Shown here in pieces: positions 22,619 to 34,899 of a stretch of 64,000 nucleotides of DNA (its first letter is position 1; every line of letters starts with the position of its first letter). Made by a program: the position numbers and the translations under genes. The notes beneath the pieces are model-generated. The model worked only from the letters and a program-made list of their open reading frames with translations. It did no database searches and was not told where the DNA came from. Source of the stretch: Hypericum androsaemum (lineage: Eukaryota; Streptophyta; Magnoliopsida; Malpighiales; Hypericaceae); assembly GCA_963995505.1 (NCBI GenBank), contig OZ023184.1:11486308-11550307 (forward strand). The letters run 5' to 3'.

Positions 22619-25600
22619 ATGGCTTCTAGTGGAAGAACTCTGTCTATGATTAACCATATTTCAAAGAAGGAAGAGATGCCTTTTCAGGGGAAGGAGATTT
22701 CTCGTGACGAGAAGTCGGTGCCTCAAGATACAGTGCCTACCTTTGGGGAGAGGCTCCCAAGGTTAAAGTTTTGTGTTTGAGATAGTTGCCAGAAGTTGAA
22801 GGGGGAGTCCAACGCATCGAGGAGCACTATCAAAGTGATGGCATGCTCCGAGAGAAGATGCAAGAGTTATCCAACTAAGCGGCTAGCATAGGTTGAGGCC
22901 ACGTCGATGAGGTAAACACGACTTCACTTGTTGTGTTATTTGTTCCGAAGTACGTAGAGCACAACGGGGCGTGCACGTATGTGAAGTATTGTATGGAGGA
23001 TAATGTGTGAGAGTATGTAAAGAAATTCTCCGACTTGGTGAAGGAGATTTCAGATATGTTCGATGACGAGTTTTTGTACTTCATTGAAGGGTTGTATCCA
23101 TGGGCAAAGATGGTGTTGCTTCAATAAGGAGTGCAAGACCTCTTGATTGCCTTTGTGATGGCCAAGTCATTGATAGAGCTTCAAGGTCCAAGGCGACGAA
23201 AGCTACGCCATGTAATACCCTACTTTGTTAACCATATTAGTCCGACTTAAGTAAAGTATACATAATCGTATTGAAGTATTGGATTAGTTTTAGAATAATA
23301 TTGCTATGGAAATAAAGTGCCAAATATAGTTAAAAGAAAATAATTTGTTATATCGGACTACATTGGAAGGTTCTGAACATGCAGTGATAAGTTGATCATA
23401 AGTTCTTCATCCGGGATACAAATGAAATGACTCAAAATGGTGTGGATGGATATAGAAGATATGAAAAGACATAGATTTATCATGATAGTAAATTGGACCG
23501 AGCCTAACATGTGGATAAATAATACATTGTGTTGTCATGTCTTCAAGTACTTCGGTTGGACTTCTTGGTATATATTTCAACAACGATTCATGTTCCTACA
23601 ACTTTATGGAGTGTGCATAGACACGATTTAGTCTTCTAAAGGTTTTAGATTAAGCTCAACAAAGCCTACTCAAATAATTTACAAGTTTTCTAAAGTTAGT
23701 TGGACAAGATTTAGCAGCAATGACATTCTTTTAGTAAATTGAGCATAACATTCTGGATATTTTTCCAAATTGGACAAATGCGTATGATTCAGAAACTAAA
23801 AACATATACCTAGAATTCATATGACAGCAAGTTTTTCCAAACAGAAATAAAAGTTGGTAAAAAATGAGATACAAGATATTGCATTTTGATTGGACTACAT
23901 AGGAGGTGGAACCAATCACAAGTTAACATTTGAAAACTTGATAAATTGACACAAAGAGTTTAAGGGCGTGGATACTCATCCATCCAGGCACCTTATAAAA
24001 CAAGGAAACATATAGAAAAAGATGGAAACAAAAAGGCAAACAGTTAGAAACCAAAAATGAAGAGTTAGAGAGAAATTGATGAAAGAGAAAGAAGTAGGTC
24101 AAGAAAGATTGGCTTGGTATGTTGATTTCTGCTTCGATTTGGACTTTGGTTTCTTCATAAAAGTTGTAGAGGATTCAAAGACCTTTCTAAAACTATATTC
24201 CATTTAATTTTAGGATAAAGCAATTGGAAAGCTTGGCTGAAGGATAGATTGACTAGCTGAGTTTAGAATTGAGATAATGCATGAATAACGACTTGGTAAG
24301 TGAATTCTCTGGAATTCTAAGTTAATTTTTGGACTTGGTGGATGATGAAAGAGCAAATCAGTGGTATATTGATAAATCTATGTATTTTTTGTGTGTGATA
24401 TTGATCTATATTGGCTACTTTTTGATGTTAGAAGTAATTAGATATATCTTGTGCTCGGTGTGAATTCGATTGGGCAAAACAGATTTCTTTGTGAACTTCT
24501 GGTCATGAATAATTATTGTATGGATTATGTAAATATCCATAACCATGGATTAGAGAGAGAAATGAATCAATCTACTTTGATGGCTTAAGTCATTTCAAAT
24601 GTTGGTTCTCGATTGTGCCATAGTTGGTTGTTTTGAAGTATTAAAAGTAATTTGCTTGGAGAAGTAAGGAACTGACCTCATTTCTTCAATTGAAATTGTT
24701 ATACAGAGTATGTGAGGCTTTCTTACGGTGGTTGGTGACAAAAATAATCTTGGAAAGAATGGCTGGACGAAGGTCCAAAATGAAAGGATAATAGAATAAG
24801 GGAATGAGTATTCGTCGAGCAGTCTTCAACTGTGCAAGTATATAGATTATGACAACTTTTATTTGTTTGGTACATGTGCATCTCATACATATGAGTTTTA
24901 TCTATAAATTAGCCATGTGCTTATCTGATATGTTTGATCATACTTGGATTGGTCTGTGACATGTGTGGCATTTGTGTATAGCCAGCAAGAGAACATATGT
25001 TTCATAACTTAGGGATGATTTATGAGGGTGTGACATGTCCATTTCTCTTGGATATGGTCTTGGGCCTTTGATTGTGTGATGGATATGTTATGTTTCTTTC
25101 GGATGAGAAATTGACATATTTTTTCGTGCTACTATGTATGATGAGTGTGTATGCGCTCATGTTTTGTCATGTATTTTGTATATGGTTAGTCGTGATTTTT
25201 TTTTCTGTCACGTCATGTTAAGTCTTGTGATCAATTTTGTTCATTTGTGTCATGGAGTGAACTTCTACCTCTTGCCGTATTTTGTGTTAGGTAATTGTAG
25301 CAGTTAATGGGCAAGTGGAGCTGAAATACGAAGAACTCAGCGGCCGCTGGGCTTCAATTCCAGTTTTTCCCAACTGGTTTTTTAGTCGGATATCAGACCT
25401 AATTCGGATGTGAATGACTTTTGGCCTCTTGTCACGGCCCTAGGACCCTAGTTATGTTATTTTCCTTATTCTAGACCGTGTGTAATTGGCAAGGAAGACT
25501 TCTTGTTTAGCTTAACCTCTTTTAGATTTTTCTAGTTAGTTGGCTTGGCTATCTATATACATGCCATTAGCTCTTAGATTTTACATACATTATTCCTGGG

Positions 25601-28424
25601 ACTTGAGACTACTTTTGATCATTAATCGAAGGACATAATTTCGGTTAGCTAGAGGAAATTGGCAAGGCTTGCTCGAACGACTAAGCTTTCTCTGTCTCTA
25701 TCTCTATCTCTTATGCTATTTGTTATCATGTTCTTCGTTAAATTCATATGCTTCACGAATATGCTTAGCGAGTAGTTCTTTTGTGAGTGCGATGCCCTAA
25801 CTATGTGATTGAATATCTTTTGTGAGTTTATGGTTCGAATATCTTTTGCATTAGTTATTAATTGGTAAGCTTGATGCATAATCTAACTTAACCACTTAGA
25901 TTATGAATAAAATTGATGAGAGTGGACCAAAAGGCACTCGAGTTGATGGAAAAACTAATTAGCATATTCTTAGGTACTAAGAAGAAATCTTAATATCTTT
26001 AGGATAACCCGCTAGAAGAAGCTTCATATTTGAGATTAGTTTGGATTCTAGGTCTAATTGATGAGCGAAATTATTAATTAGTAATTTAGGCCTTTCCTAT
26101 CTTAGTTTTGTCCCTCTAATGAGCGAAAGTGTTAAGGAGATGTATTATAACACTCCGGGTATTAGTTAGAGCTGCATAAGAACCATAATCTCGACATAGA
26201 AAGTTAATTTATAAGGGTATCGCGCTCGTTTATCTCCATTAATTCACAACTCTTTCATTTGCATTCTTGATTATCTAGATTTCGTGTTCCAACTCTCAGT
26301 TCGAGAACCATACTTTTTATTATATTATTTGTTTATCAATTTCTCGTACATCAATATGTGCATAGACTAGGAATATCCTAAATACTACTATAAACTTACT
26401 ATCTAATTATGATGATGGAGATTCAACGACCATATTGAGATCCCTGTGCTGGTGAGAAAGTGGCTCTTCTAAACCTGTTTAGAGCTCACTATTGATTGAC
26501 TATGTGATTTTGTGTTCATGTGACAGGTTGCGTGATGGAAAGAGATGTCATATAATTTGCCATATTTCTGTTTATGTGTGTCATATGATTAGTATGTATT
26601 TTAATATTGTCTTGAATGATGTGAGACATAGCAAAGTTATGTTTCTCCCATATGTATTTGACATAACTGATATATTATGTTCTATCTGCTTACAGAGTAT
26701 TTCCTTAAATACTCACCCCCTCTTACCAGTCTTGTAGACTCATTTTTATGGCCATGTATCTGTTCGAAGATAGTTTTGTTGGTGTCAAGTCAATTTGCTT
26801 CTTTAAGACTTGTAGTAAGTCTCCGGCTTCCAATTTTCTCATTTGTTTAGCAACTCCATAGCCACAATGTTCATTTTGATCTTGGGGATAATGTAAAACT
26901 AGTTGTACTTCATTTTATTTTTGAGACTCATGATTTTGTAAAGTAAAATATGTTTGAGGCTGGCTAGACTCATTTATGCATTATAAATAGGTTAGGGTAT
27001 AGCGCCGGTCACCGACCTTGAATTTGGGTCGTGACACGCCATTAGGGCAAAGTTTAAAGGATCGATCTGAGAGGAGGTGGATCAAGAGGCGAAGGAGAGC
27101 GAGGAACGCAATAAGGTGGAAGTAAGGTCGATTTCTAATAAGGGCAACATTTCTAAGGAGATTGTGGACATCCTCGATGAGAACAATGACGTAAGGGCTG
27201 CGTGGCTATCAGAAAAGCTTTACCTAGGTGAAATCTCTAAAGTTAGAGGATTCAAAGGAGACCATGTTGATGAAGCCATCACTTGTACTCAACGCTACAT
27301 GTGGTTGTAAGGTCGTGGCTACTAGCGAGAAAGTGAATTAGGAGAAGCCAGTTCGGAAGTGGAACAAGGCGTACCAAGGGTATTTGATGGAGAAAAGGAG
27401 GCTTTAACAAATGAGTTAGTGTTTGAACTACCTAACCACCACAAGCCTCATGAAGTACACACAAGTGCATTAGATTTTGCAATAAGTGGAGCATTGGGGC
27501 AAAAAGGCATGCTGATCGCATTTGAGAGCTGTGAGTCGAAGGGCATGACGCGATGTAACAAAGTTCAAGTGTAGACTATAATTCACAAAAGGGTAATGAG
27601 TTCTCTCGAGTTTGAGATTCTCAAAGAGTCTATGGACGAACTCAAGCAACTGATGCCCGTGGAGCTGCTGGAAGAGCTCCCACCTAGGTGAGGGGTGGAC
27701 CATGCATTCAGGGAATCGAAGGTCGGACCAATTGACTAGCCAATGCTTGCGATCCATGTTGCAGATTATCCAAGTGAAAAGTTGGCTACACGATAGGCCA
27801 GCCAAAGACACCTCTCTTCAGCCAAATCGAGGAAGGTGTAAAGAGTGATTCCATTGCAACACAACAGACCGCGCATTTGAGTGAAGGGATTATTCACCAA
27901 TTATGGGAGAAGGATCAGGTGCTCCACCCCATCGACAATGAAGAGTTGGTGCCAAGACAAGAAGGAATGTCTAAGGTTATGGGCGTCCATAATGAGGTGA
28001 TTTACTTTATTCTTGCAGAGCTGACGTGGAAGCTCCTACCATGGCAAGAGGTGTATCTCTTGAAAGAGTTAAAAGTGTTGGCCGATGTGTTTACTTGCAA
28101 GGCCTCGTGGGTGCTATGAGCCAGCCATTTGTTTATCTCCTTAACAAGGTTATAGGAGGTATAACGTTGGAGGAGAATGGGTTGCTCTGCCTCATAGATG
28201 ATGGGACATGACAAATGAGTTACACGAATAGGTGGGAGAGTATGTCATGGAATGACTACTCCAATGCCAATGAATGCAAAGAAGAATTGATACCAAGGGG
28301 GGAAAACCTTCGGGAGGAGATCACCGAGGTGATCAATGAAGGAGTAGCCGACGAGCCAATCCATGAAGATGCACTATCTGGGTACGAAGGAGTAGCTATT
28401 CAAGTGAAAGGGACATCCGGATAG
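22619..28424 (+). pseudogene. Ty3-type gag region, broken and split by a solo LTR
   Basis: Begins ATGGCTTCTAGTGGAAG at 22619, ten bases after the primer site. The first frame stops at 22778-22780, but gag-like sequence continues with stops: YVKEFSDLVKEISDMFDD, then a WAKMVLLQ-stop-GVQDL stretch and AFVMAKSLIELQ around 22990-23190, as in plant retrotransposon gag domains. The reading is interrupted at 23210 by the solo LTR (23211-27036) and resumes at 27042. Beyond that, 27077-28424 holds several short frames I do not recognise; no protease, RT or integrase could be identified. This may be a large non-autonomous derivative or simply a decayed element. Confidence 0.6.
23206..27041 (+). mobile_element. 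3.8-kb solo LTR with 5-bp target duplication
   Basis: The insert 23211-27036 (3826 bp) starts TGTAATACCCTACTTTG and ends TTGAATTTGGGTCGTGACA, the classical TG...CA ends of plant Ty3 LTRs of the Del/Tekay type. It is bracketed by an exact 5-bp duplication CGCCA (23206-23210 and 27037-27041). A TATA-like TATAAAA is at 23994-24000. The interior has no retroviral coding motif and no primer site, so it is best read as a solo LTR left by LTR-LTR recombination. It lies inside the gag of another element. The length is at the upper end for such LTRs, and an undetected nested insert cannot be excluded. Confidence 0.85.
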
Positions 28425-28860
28425 CCACATTGATGGAAACACGAGAAAGTTGGGCCAAGTAAGGGTCAAATTGCCAAGAACGAGTCTGCGATGAGGATGT
28501 TGCAATGATACGTGCGAGAGAACTATCACTGGCTAACTTCTTGAAGGCCGAGGTTACGACGGAGGGGTAAGAAACTTGCTAACTTCTCAATTTCTTGTGT
28601 TCTTAGAGAAATCGAATGAGACTCATATCCATCAGCTTCAATGATCAATTTTCTGATATTATTTATGGAAATTTTAATTTGCAGCTATGTTAAGTATATT
28701 TTTGGCCGAACCAAATAAATTTTCTTTCTAGGGATAATTACACCGGCAGTATTTAAATTGTAAACGGTTGAGTAAATGCAAATATAACATAAAACTTGAA
28801 AAATATGTTAGTTACATTTCAAATAATTATTCAGAATACATTTTTGTGTGTAGAAATGGT
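28425..28860. other. Unassigned boundary between two elements
   Basis: Sequence between the last gag-side frame and the 3' end of the LINE. It contains ACGGAGGGGTAAGAAA (28558-28573), which could be a polypurine tract, but no LTR follows that I can match to 22131-22595. Confidence 0.3.
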
Positions 28861-28921
28861 GGGGTTGAGCCCCTATATAAATACGAAAAAGTAAGTTCAA
28901 ATACATTAGAATTAAAATAGC

Positions 28922-30007
28922 CTATATGTAATCCTCATCATTATATCTACTGGCCTTAGTATCGGGATCTCCTCTTTCGAGGTTGCGGCCGCCGGCCATA
29001 GTGAAATCCTTTGACAGTAAAAACCCAATGGGAAAACCTGCAGTGAGAGGGAAAGAGTACCTTGGCAAGGTATGGGTGACCCGCCTTGGCATTGAAACCA
29101 CTGAAGCTGATCCCTGTAACTCATCACTGGCCGAACGAGTACACCGGAGGAGACTAACTCTCTTCAAATTATCTAGGTACACCTCAGTATAAAAACTAAG
29201 AAGCACATCAGATAAAACATAGTCATATGGGATCTCCAAGGCATACTTGGAAAGTGCGTCTGCTACATGGTTCTCCTCTCGCCAAGTATGCTGGATGGCA
29301 AGCTCCTAGTCCCGTTCAGCAGCTCCTGCGCCCTCGAGACCAGTGCTGCCATAGGGTGTGCTCGGTTGATCTCGTGTCCTATACAGAGGATGGCCAATGC
29401 TGAATTCACCTCCACTTGAACCCTCCAGAATCTCCTCTCCCAGGTAAACTCAGGCCCTAAGGTCATGCCCAGAGCTCCGCAGCCAGCAAGGTGTAGCTCC
29501 CAAAGCCATTGACAAAACTAGAAATCCAATAACACCCCAAGTCGCGTATGAGACCACCAGCACTGGCATGTCCTGGGTTGCCCGTCAAAGTTCCATCTGT
29601 GTTGAGCTTGACGAAGCACTCCGCAGGCCGCTGCCAGGATACTAGGATCTCGCAGCGTGGGGGGAATGAAGTAATTCAGTCCATTAGGACATGTGTATAC
29701 TTATATGCTTGTGTAACGATAAGGGGGGATGCCCCGAGGTAGTATCAGGGTGAAAGGTAGAGTCGCACTGCCACTGCCAGCCATAGCCACCAGCATGCTG
29801 TCAGAAAGGTCGTTGCTCAGGGTGGTCCAGCAGCAGGTTTGGCGGTAGCCGAGATGTTGGTCCAAAGCCATCTACGTGGATCATCTTCTGTGTAGAAGTC
29901 CCTGGGTAGTAGTGGAAGGAGGGCCGCCCACACTGCCCTAAAAAACTTGTAATCACGAAATATGTGGATCAGGGACTCAGAACCAAACCCACATCTAGGA
30001 CACATAC
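28922..30007 (-). pseudogene. LINE zf-RVT and RNase H-like C-terminus
   Basis: Directly at the edge of the inserted element the minus strand reads CPRCGFGSESLIHIFRDYKFFRAVW, quoted as CPRCGFGSESLIHIF and RAVWAALLP, the zinc-finger domain that follows RT in plant LINEs. The matching left half (NKHGDISRMMV) lies beyond the insert at 32430-32465. Farther on, 29466-29263 has VEVNSALAILCI and HPMAALVSRAQELL, and 29239 onward EIPYDYVLSDVL, resembling the RNase H-like tail. Stops separate the parts. Confidence 0.7.
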
Positions 30008-30636
30008 TGATGTGAATCTCGTTACGGATCCACGCGAAAGCCGGATCTATCTACGTTCAGATTGATGGAAATCTTGACCCGTTGTTTGCAACCAAACAAG
30101 AACCTCGGTATGAACAACCTCGACCCGCTACTGTAGGGAAACAAGAACCTTGATTTGATGAAGACGCCACAAACGGTGATGTAGATCCGCTTGATAAGTC
30201 GAAGGTGAACGAACGGAATCCCTCCGCTGTGTTCGAACAGTTCCGAAGAACCAAGAGAGCAAAGCCCACGTTTTTTGTACTCAAATTATTCTCCCCATTC
30301 TCATTGATAAAGCCTTTATATATAGGCAGATTGTTACAAAGAGATTCCTAATTAAATATAACTTCTAACTAGATAAATATGACTTAAAAAGGGAAACTAA
30401 AAAAGAAAATAACTCTAATCCTACTAGGAATACTAAAAAACGTGATTATCTCATAATTGAGTTCCTAAACAGACTAGAACTCCTAATAAAACGAAATTAT
30501 CTTTTTTGTAACTTCCTAAACAGAATAGAACTCATGTAAAATGAAATTAACAAATAATTAACTTCCTAAATAGACTTTGAAACTCAAAAATAAATTATTA
30601 AATAATTATGGCTTCTTGCAGATCTGATTCATATCA
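30008..30636 (-). repeat. 3' LTR of the non-autonomous element
   Basis: 629 bp, the same length as the 5' copy. The TATA-like element is at 30313-30326. The internal frame reads about 31 bases into this LTR to its TAA at 30608-30606. Confidence 0.95.
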
Positions 30637-31541
30637 TTCCCCTCCTCTTGAAATGGATTTGTCCTCAAATCCTTGCATACGTCATGCTTTTTCCAATTCA
30701 TGATCATGCTTGAACAAGTCTTGGAACGTCTTGGTTGAACTTGATATCTTCCATCCCAACAAAATAGATACTTTGAACATAAGCAATCTGAAGTCCTCTC
30801 CAAATTAAAAACCAAAATCTTACTTATTTGCACAAGCCTTTCTTTGAACTTCAAACTATTCCAGAAGTTGATCAACGATGGACCTCCAACATAATTAAAC
30901 TTGTCCACACCTAAGAAGTCAATATCTTCAACATGTAAATCAGGAGACATGTAAGATATGGGTTGGACATCTTCCTTGTCAACTAAAACAACAAGTTCTT
31001 CTTGTTCTCCATCAATAGCAGTTAAGCACTTCTTCATATGAACAACATCCACCAATTCTGATTCATTGACCAAATCCCTCAAGTAAAGAAGTGACATGGC
31101 ATGGTTATCAAAACATTCTCCATCGAACAAGTCAATAGAATATTCACCAAATTCCTCCCATGTCAAAACCTCTTCTTCAACAATCACTTCAGGTGTAACC
31201 TCCAAATCGTCAGAACTACATACCTTCCCCTCAATGTCGTGCTTAGTGTTAATGGTGTTCTCCCTCTTTCCATTGACTTCTCTAACAAAATTAGCTCCTG
31301 AATTCTTCTCATCTTTGACCCTCATCCTCCTTTGTTAAATTTGTCTTCCGCTACAGACATTAGGAACATCATGTATCCTCTCTTGTTTGCACACTATCCG
31401 GTCCACCTTTTCGCTGAGCTTCTTGACCTCCGTTCTCATTATATGCCTCATCCCACTAAGAAGGGCATCCATAAACGTGTGTGGATCACCAACCAATGGT
31501 GCAACACCTTCAAAAGATCTTCTTGAGTAGTTATAAGACAT
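30606..31541 (-). CDS. Unknown acidic protein of the non-autonomous LTR element (one in-frame TAA)
   Basis: A minus-strand frame runs from an ATG at 31541 (MSYNYSRRSFEGVAPLVGD) through 68 codons to TAA at 31337-31335. It continues in the same frame, with ATG at 31325 (MRVKDEKNSGANF), for 239 codons to TAA at 30608-30606. The first part has a charged helical stretch MRTEVKKLSEKVDRI. The second is strongly acidic (EVIVEEEVLTWEEFGEYS, HVEDIDFLGVDKFN) and ends LRTNPFQEEGND before entering the LTR. I see no zinc knuckle, protease or RT motif and do not recognise the family. The TAA is followed by CAAAGG. Whether it is read through, is a recent mutation, or separates two proteins is unknown. Confidence 0.55.
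30637..30650 (-). promoter_or_regulatory. Polypurine tract
   Basis: Minus strand CAAGAGGAGGGGAA lies directly before the 3' LTR start TGATATG. It primes plus-strand DNA synthesis. It also overlaps the internal reading frame (residues QEEGND). Confidence 0.9.
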
Positions 31542-31777
31542 TCTTGCAGATTCTCTTTTTTTCTACTTTCAACTTTTCTTTTTTTGATTTTTTTTTCAGC
31601 CTTCTTTCTTCTTCTTTTCTTGGCTGCCTTCTTCTCTATCTTTCTTTTTTTCGGAATTTTTTCCCTCTTTTTTTATTTTTTTTCTTTCTCCAACTCAGAA
31701 TAAAATAAGAACAATAATTGAAAACTAATGAAAAAAAAAATGAAATTTAAAGATAGATGATCTGAAGTAGAGCCTAA

Positions 31778-31789
31778 GCTCTGATACCA
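31778..31789 (-). promoter_or_regulatory. Primer-binding site (initiator tRNA-Met)
   Basis: Minus strand TGGTATCAGAGC, the canonical plant primer site, two bases inside the 5' LTR edge at 31792. Confidence 0.93.
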
Positions 31790-31791
31790 AC

Positions 31792-32420
31792 TGATGTGAA
31801 TCTCGTTACGGATCCACGCAAAAGCCGGATCTATCTACGTTCAGATTGATGGAAATCTCGACCCGTTGTTTGCAACCAAACAAGAACCTCGGTATGAACA
31901 ACCTCGACCCGCTGCTGTAGGGAAACATGAACCTTGATTTGATGAAGACGCCACAAACGATGATGTAGATCCGCTTGATAAGTCGAAGGTGAACGAACGG
32001 AATCCCTCCACTGTGTTCGAACAGTTCCGAAGAACCAAGAGAGCAAAGCCCACGTTTTTTGTACTCAAATTATTCTCCCCATTCTCATTGATAAAGCCTT
32101 TATATATAGGCAGATTGTTACAAAGAGATTCCTAATTAAATATAACTTCTAACTAGATAAATATGACTTAAAAAGGGAAACTAAAAAAGAAAATAACTCT
32201 AATCCTACTAGGAATACTCAAAAACGTGATTATCTCATAATTGAGTTCCTAAACAGACTAGAACTCCTAATAAAATGAAATTATCTTTTTTTTAACTTCC
32301 TAAACAGAATAGAACTCATGTAAAATGAAATTAACAAATAATTAACTTCCTAAATAGACTTTGAAACTCAAAAACGAATTATTAAATAATTATGGCTTCT
32401 TGCAGATCTGATTCATATCA
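31792..32420 (-). repeat. 5' LTR of the non-autonomous element
   Basis: 629 bp, minus-strand TGATATGAATC to GATTCACATCA. The TATA-like minus-strand CCTATATATAAAGG lies at 32097-32110. It is about 98 percent identical to 30008-30636 by eye. Confidence 0.95.
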
Positions 32421-33331
32421 CATACCATCATCCGTGAAATGTCACCATGCTTATTCCCCATTTGTCATCAATCTGCCATTACAGAAGAGCCATATGAATG
32501 GTCGAATGCACTCTGGCATCTGCAGGGCCCAGATCCTGCTCTAGATTGGGTCAGCTGGTAGCATCTCAGTCTCTTTGCATAGTTCCCCATAGAGGGACCG
32601 AGTAAAGAACTACCCATCCTGGGTAAGTTCCCAGGATATCACATCCAGCCAGTCTGGTGGAACCTGCAAAAAAGATGATGTTAGAGAACTAATCAGGTGT
32701 GGAGGCAGGAAGGCCGCTAATGGAGAGATATCCCACCCACTCCTAGGGACCAATACACGGCCACCCGCCGTCGGTCCTTCTCTGCAGGAAGATCCCTAAG
32801 AAGATGGTTGCAGAGAGGGAAAAGGGAGAGCCACGGGTCATCCCAGAAAGAGGTATATAGCCCATTACACAAGTTTCGGCGTAGGCCATTAGCTAGAGCT
32901 AGATGGACCTTTACCATGGCCTGCCAGGTAGTAGATGAGCTAGACTTTAGCTAAAACAGGTGTAGGCCATTACCATCCCCACCATACCAGCCCATTAGAA
33001 TGCGTGCCCAGAGAGGCTCCTGAGTCTGGAGGAATCTCCAGGACAGCTTGGCAAAGGTTGCCATGTTAGCCTTCTACATAGACCGGAGGCCAAGCCCTCC
33101 TACCTCTTTAGGGAGGCATAGTGTGGCCTAACTGACGAGATGCATCCATTGTTGATCAGAATATGGGTGAGTGCCCTAGGTGAAATCACGTATATAATTA
33201 TCCATACCCTCGCACACATGGGGGGTATGAAGTTAGACTACATCACATGCTCCAGAATGGAGGATAGAACAGAGAGTGCAAGCGAAATCTTACCCGCTTT
33301 GCTCAGTATTCTCACCTTCTAGCCATCCATC

Positions 33332-34775
33332 TTACCCCCAAGTTTTTCCAAAATAGAGTGGTAGGTCTGTCGGCATCTGCGTCGGGGCACCAATGTATTG
33401 GCCCAAATTCATAGTCAAAAGAATACCCATAACATCACTGAGGTGGTAGGCCAGCTCCTCCAGGACATTCTGAGAAACCATAAATTTGGACTTGGGCATG
33501 CTAACTCTCTGACCCAAACTGTCACAGAAGGTCGCCAAAAGGTCCTGTACCATTACACTTTTGTCAATCGTTGCCTCCTTTATGAGGATAAGATCATCAG
33601 CAAATATCAACTGGGATAGGGGAGGGGCTCTGCATGTCAGGCTGATAGGAGCCCATCTACCCTCTTGCACGAGTTGCTGTATGGCATACGAGAGTCTCTC
33701 CATGCATACAATAAAAGAGATAAGGGGAGATAGGATCACATGACAGATCCCTCGTGTTGGTAAGAAGACTAGGGTCTTTCCACCATTCCAAAGGACCCGC
33801 ATCAAGGTGGTTAAGACACACTCTATGATCTGACCAACAAAGGGGGCCGGGAGGCCAGTTAGGATAAGCATCTCACGAAGAAAGTCCCAGCTGAAGTGGT
33901 CATAAGCTTTCTCCAGGCCGAGCTTAATGATCATTCAACCAATTCTTCCCCAATATGAGTCATCGAGTGGACTGTCTCCAGAAGAATGATGATGTTATAT
34001 GACATATACCACCTTGGTACAAAGCTAGATTATGTCAGACTTACCATTGTATCCAGGAGAGGTTTCAGCCAGCTCACTAGGACCTTAGTAATGATCATAT
34101 AAAGAACACTACAAAGGCTGATAGGCCAAAACTGTGCTAAGGTCTAAGGCATATGAACTTTAGGGATCAGTATGACTAGTGTGGTGTTTAGACGAGGATG
34201 GAATCGACCGCTACAGAAGAACTCATGTACTAGAGCACAAACAGCTTCACCAACCACACCCAACACCCTTGAAAGAAGGCTGCTTGGTAGCCATCCTCAC
34301 CAGGGGCCTTATAGGGTTCCATCTTATATAGACCATCCTGGACCTCCACCCGAGTAGATGGGTCGCAAAGGCCCATCAGACGACTCGCATCCGAAGCCGA
34401 AAAGGCATTCTGATATAAGAAGGTTGGTCAGCACAGATCCTCCTCTGAATATAGTCTTTAAAAATGGTTCACAGCCAGTGTACAGAAGGAGTCTTAGTCT
34501 GAGATCCAGTTACCAGATGGAGGTAAAAGGCTGCTGACCCAATTCTCATTCTATCAAATAGTAGTCAAGGTACGAAAGAAGCGGGTGTTACGGTCCTCAT
34601 CCGCGATTAAGTCCTTCCAAGAATTCTTCATCCAAAGAAGTGCCTCTTGATCAAGGATGCTTTCGAGCTCCAAACAGAGCTTACCCTCTAACCGGAGGAG
34701 CCCCCTTGTAGTCCCAGCCTCCAATAATTGTTGGACTCTATCAAGCCTGGTAATGCATATATCCTTATGCCACAT
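33332..34775 (-). pseudogene. LINE ORF2 reverse transcriptase
   Basis: 34775-34554 carries the linker ILDQEALLWMKNSWKDLIADEDRNTRFF, cited here as LLWMKNSWKDL and DRNTRFF, the usual lead-in to plant LINE RT. The frame 33934-33332 is 200 codons: KLGLEKAYDHFSWDFL, PTRGICHVILSPLISFIV and the catalytic block LIFADDLILI (F-A-D-D), then KSKFMVSQN. The G-DPLSPYLF motif is altered to CHVILSPLISF. The domain carries out target-primed reverse transcription. The region between these frames has stops, and the element is inactive. Confidence 0.85.
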
Positions 34776-34899
34776 GATATGGCTAAAGACATCATGATTC
34801 CACTGTCATAGAGCTAGTGTGAGGGCCTCCAAAACACAACTTGCGATTGAAGTCCTAGGCCACTTGGAGGCTGGAAAGGTCATGAAGTCGTCATGGAGA

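Larger units (their letters stand above)
30003..32425 (-). mobile_element. Young non-autonomous LTR retrotransposon, structurally complete
   Basis: Element 30008-32420 (2413 bp) with two 629-bp LTRs, 30008-30636 and 31792-32420. By eye the LTRs differ at about 11 positions, mostly transitions. LTR ends on the minus strand are TGATATGAATC and GATTCACATCA. It is flanked by an exact 5-bp duplication CATAC (30003-30007, 32421-32425). A primer site and a polypurine tract sit at the correct LTR edges. Each LTR has a TATA box (CCTATATATAAAGG on the minus strand). The 1155-bp interior encodes no gag, protease, RT or integrase that I recognise, only one acidic frame interrupted by a single TAA. It sits inside the zinc-finger coding part of the LINE. 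It must be mobilised in trans. Confidence 0.95.
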
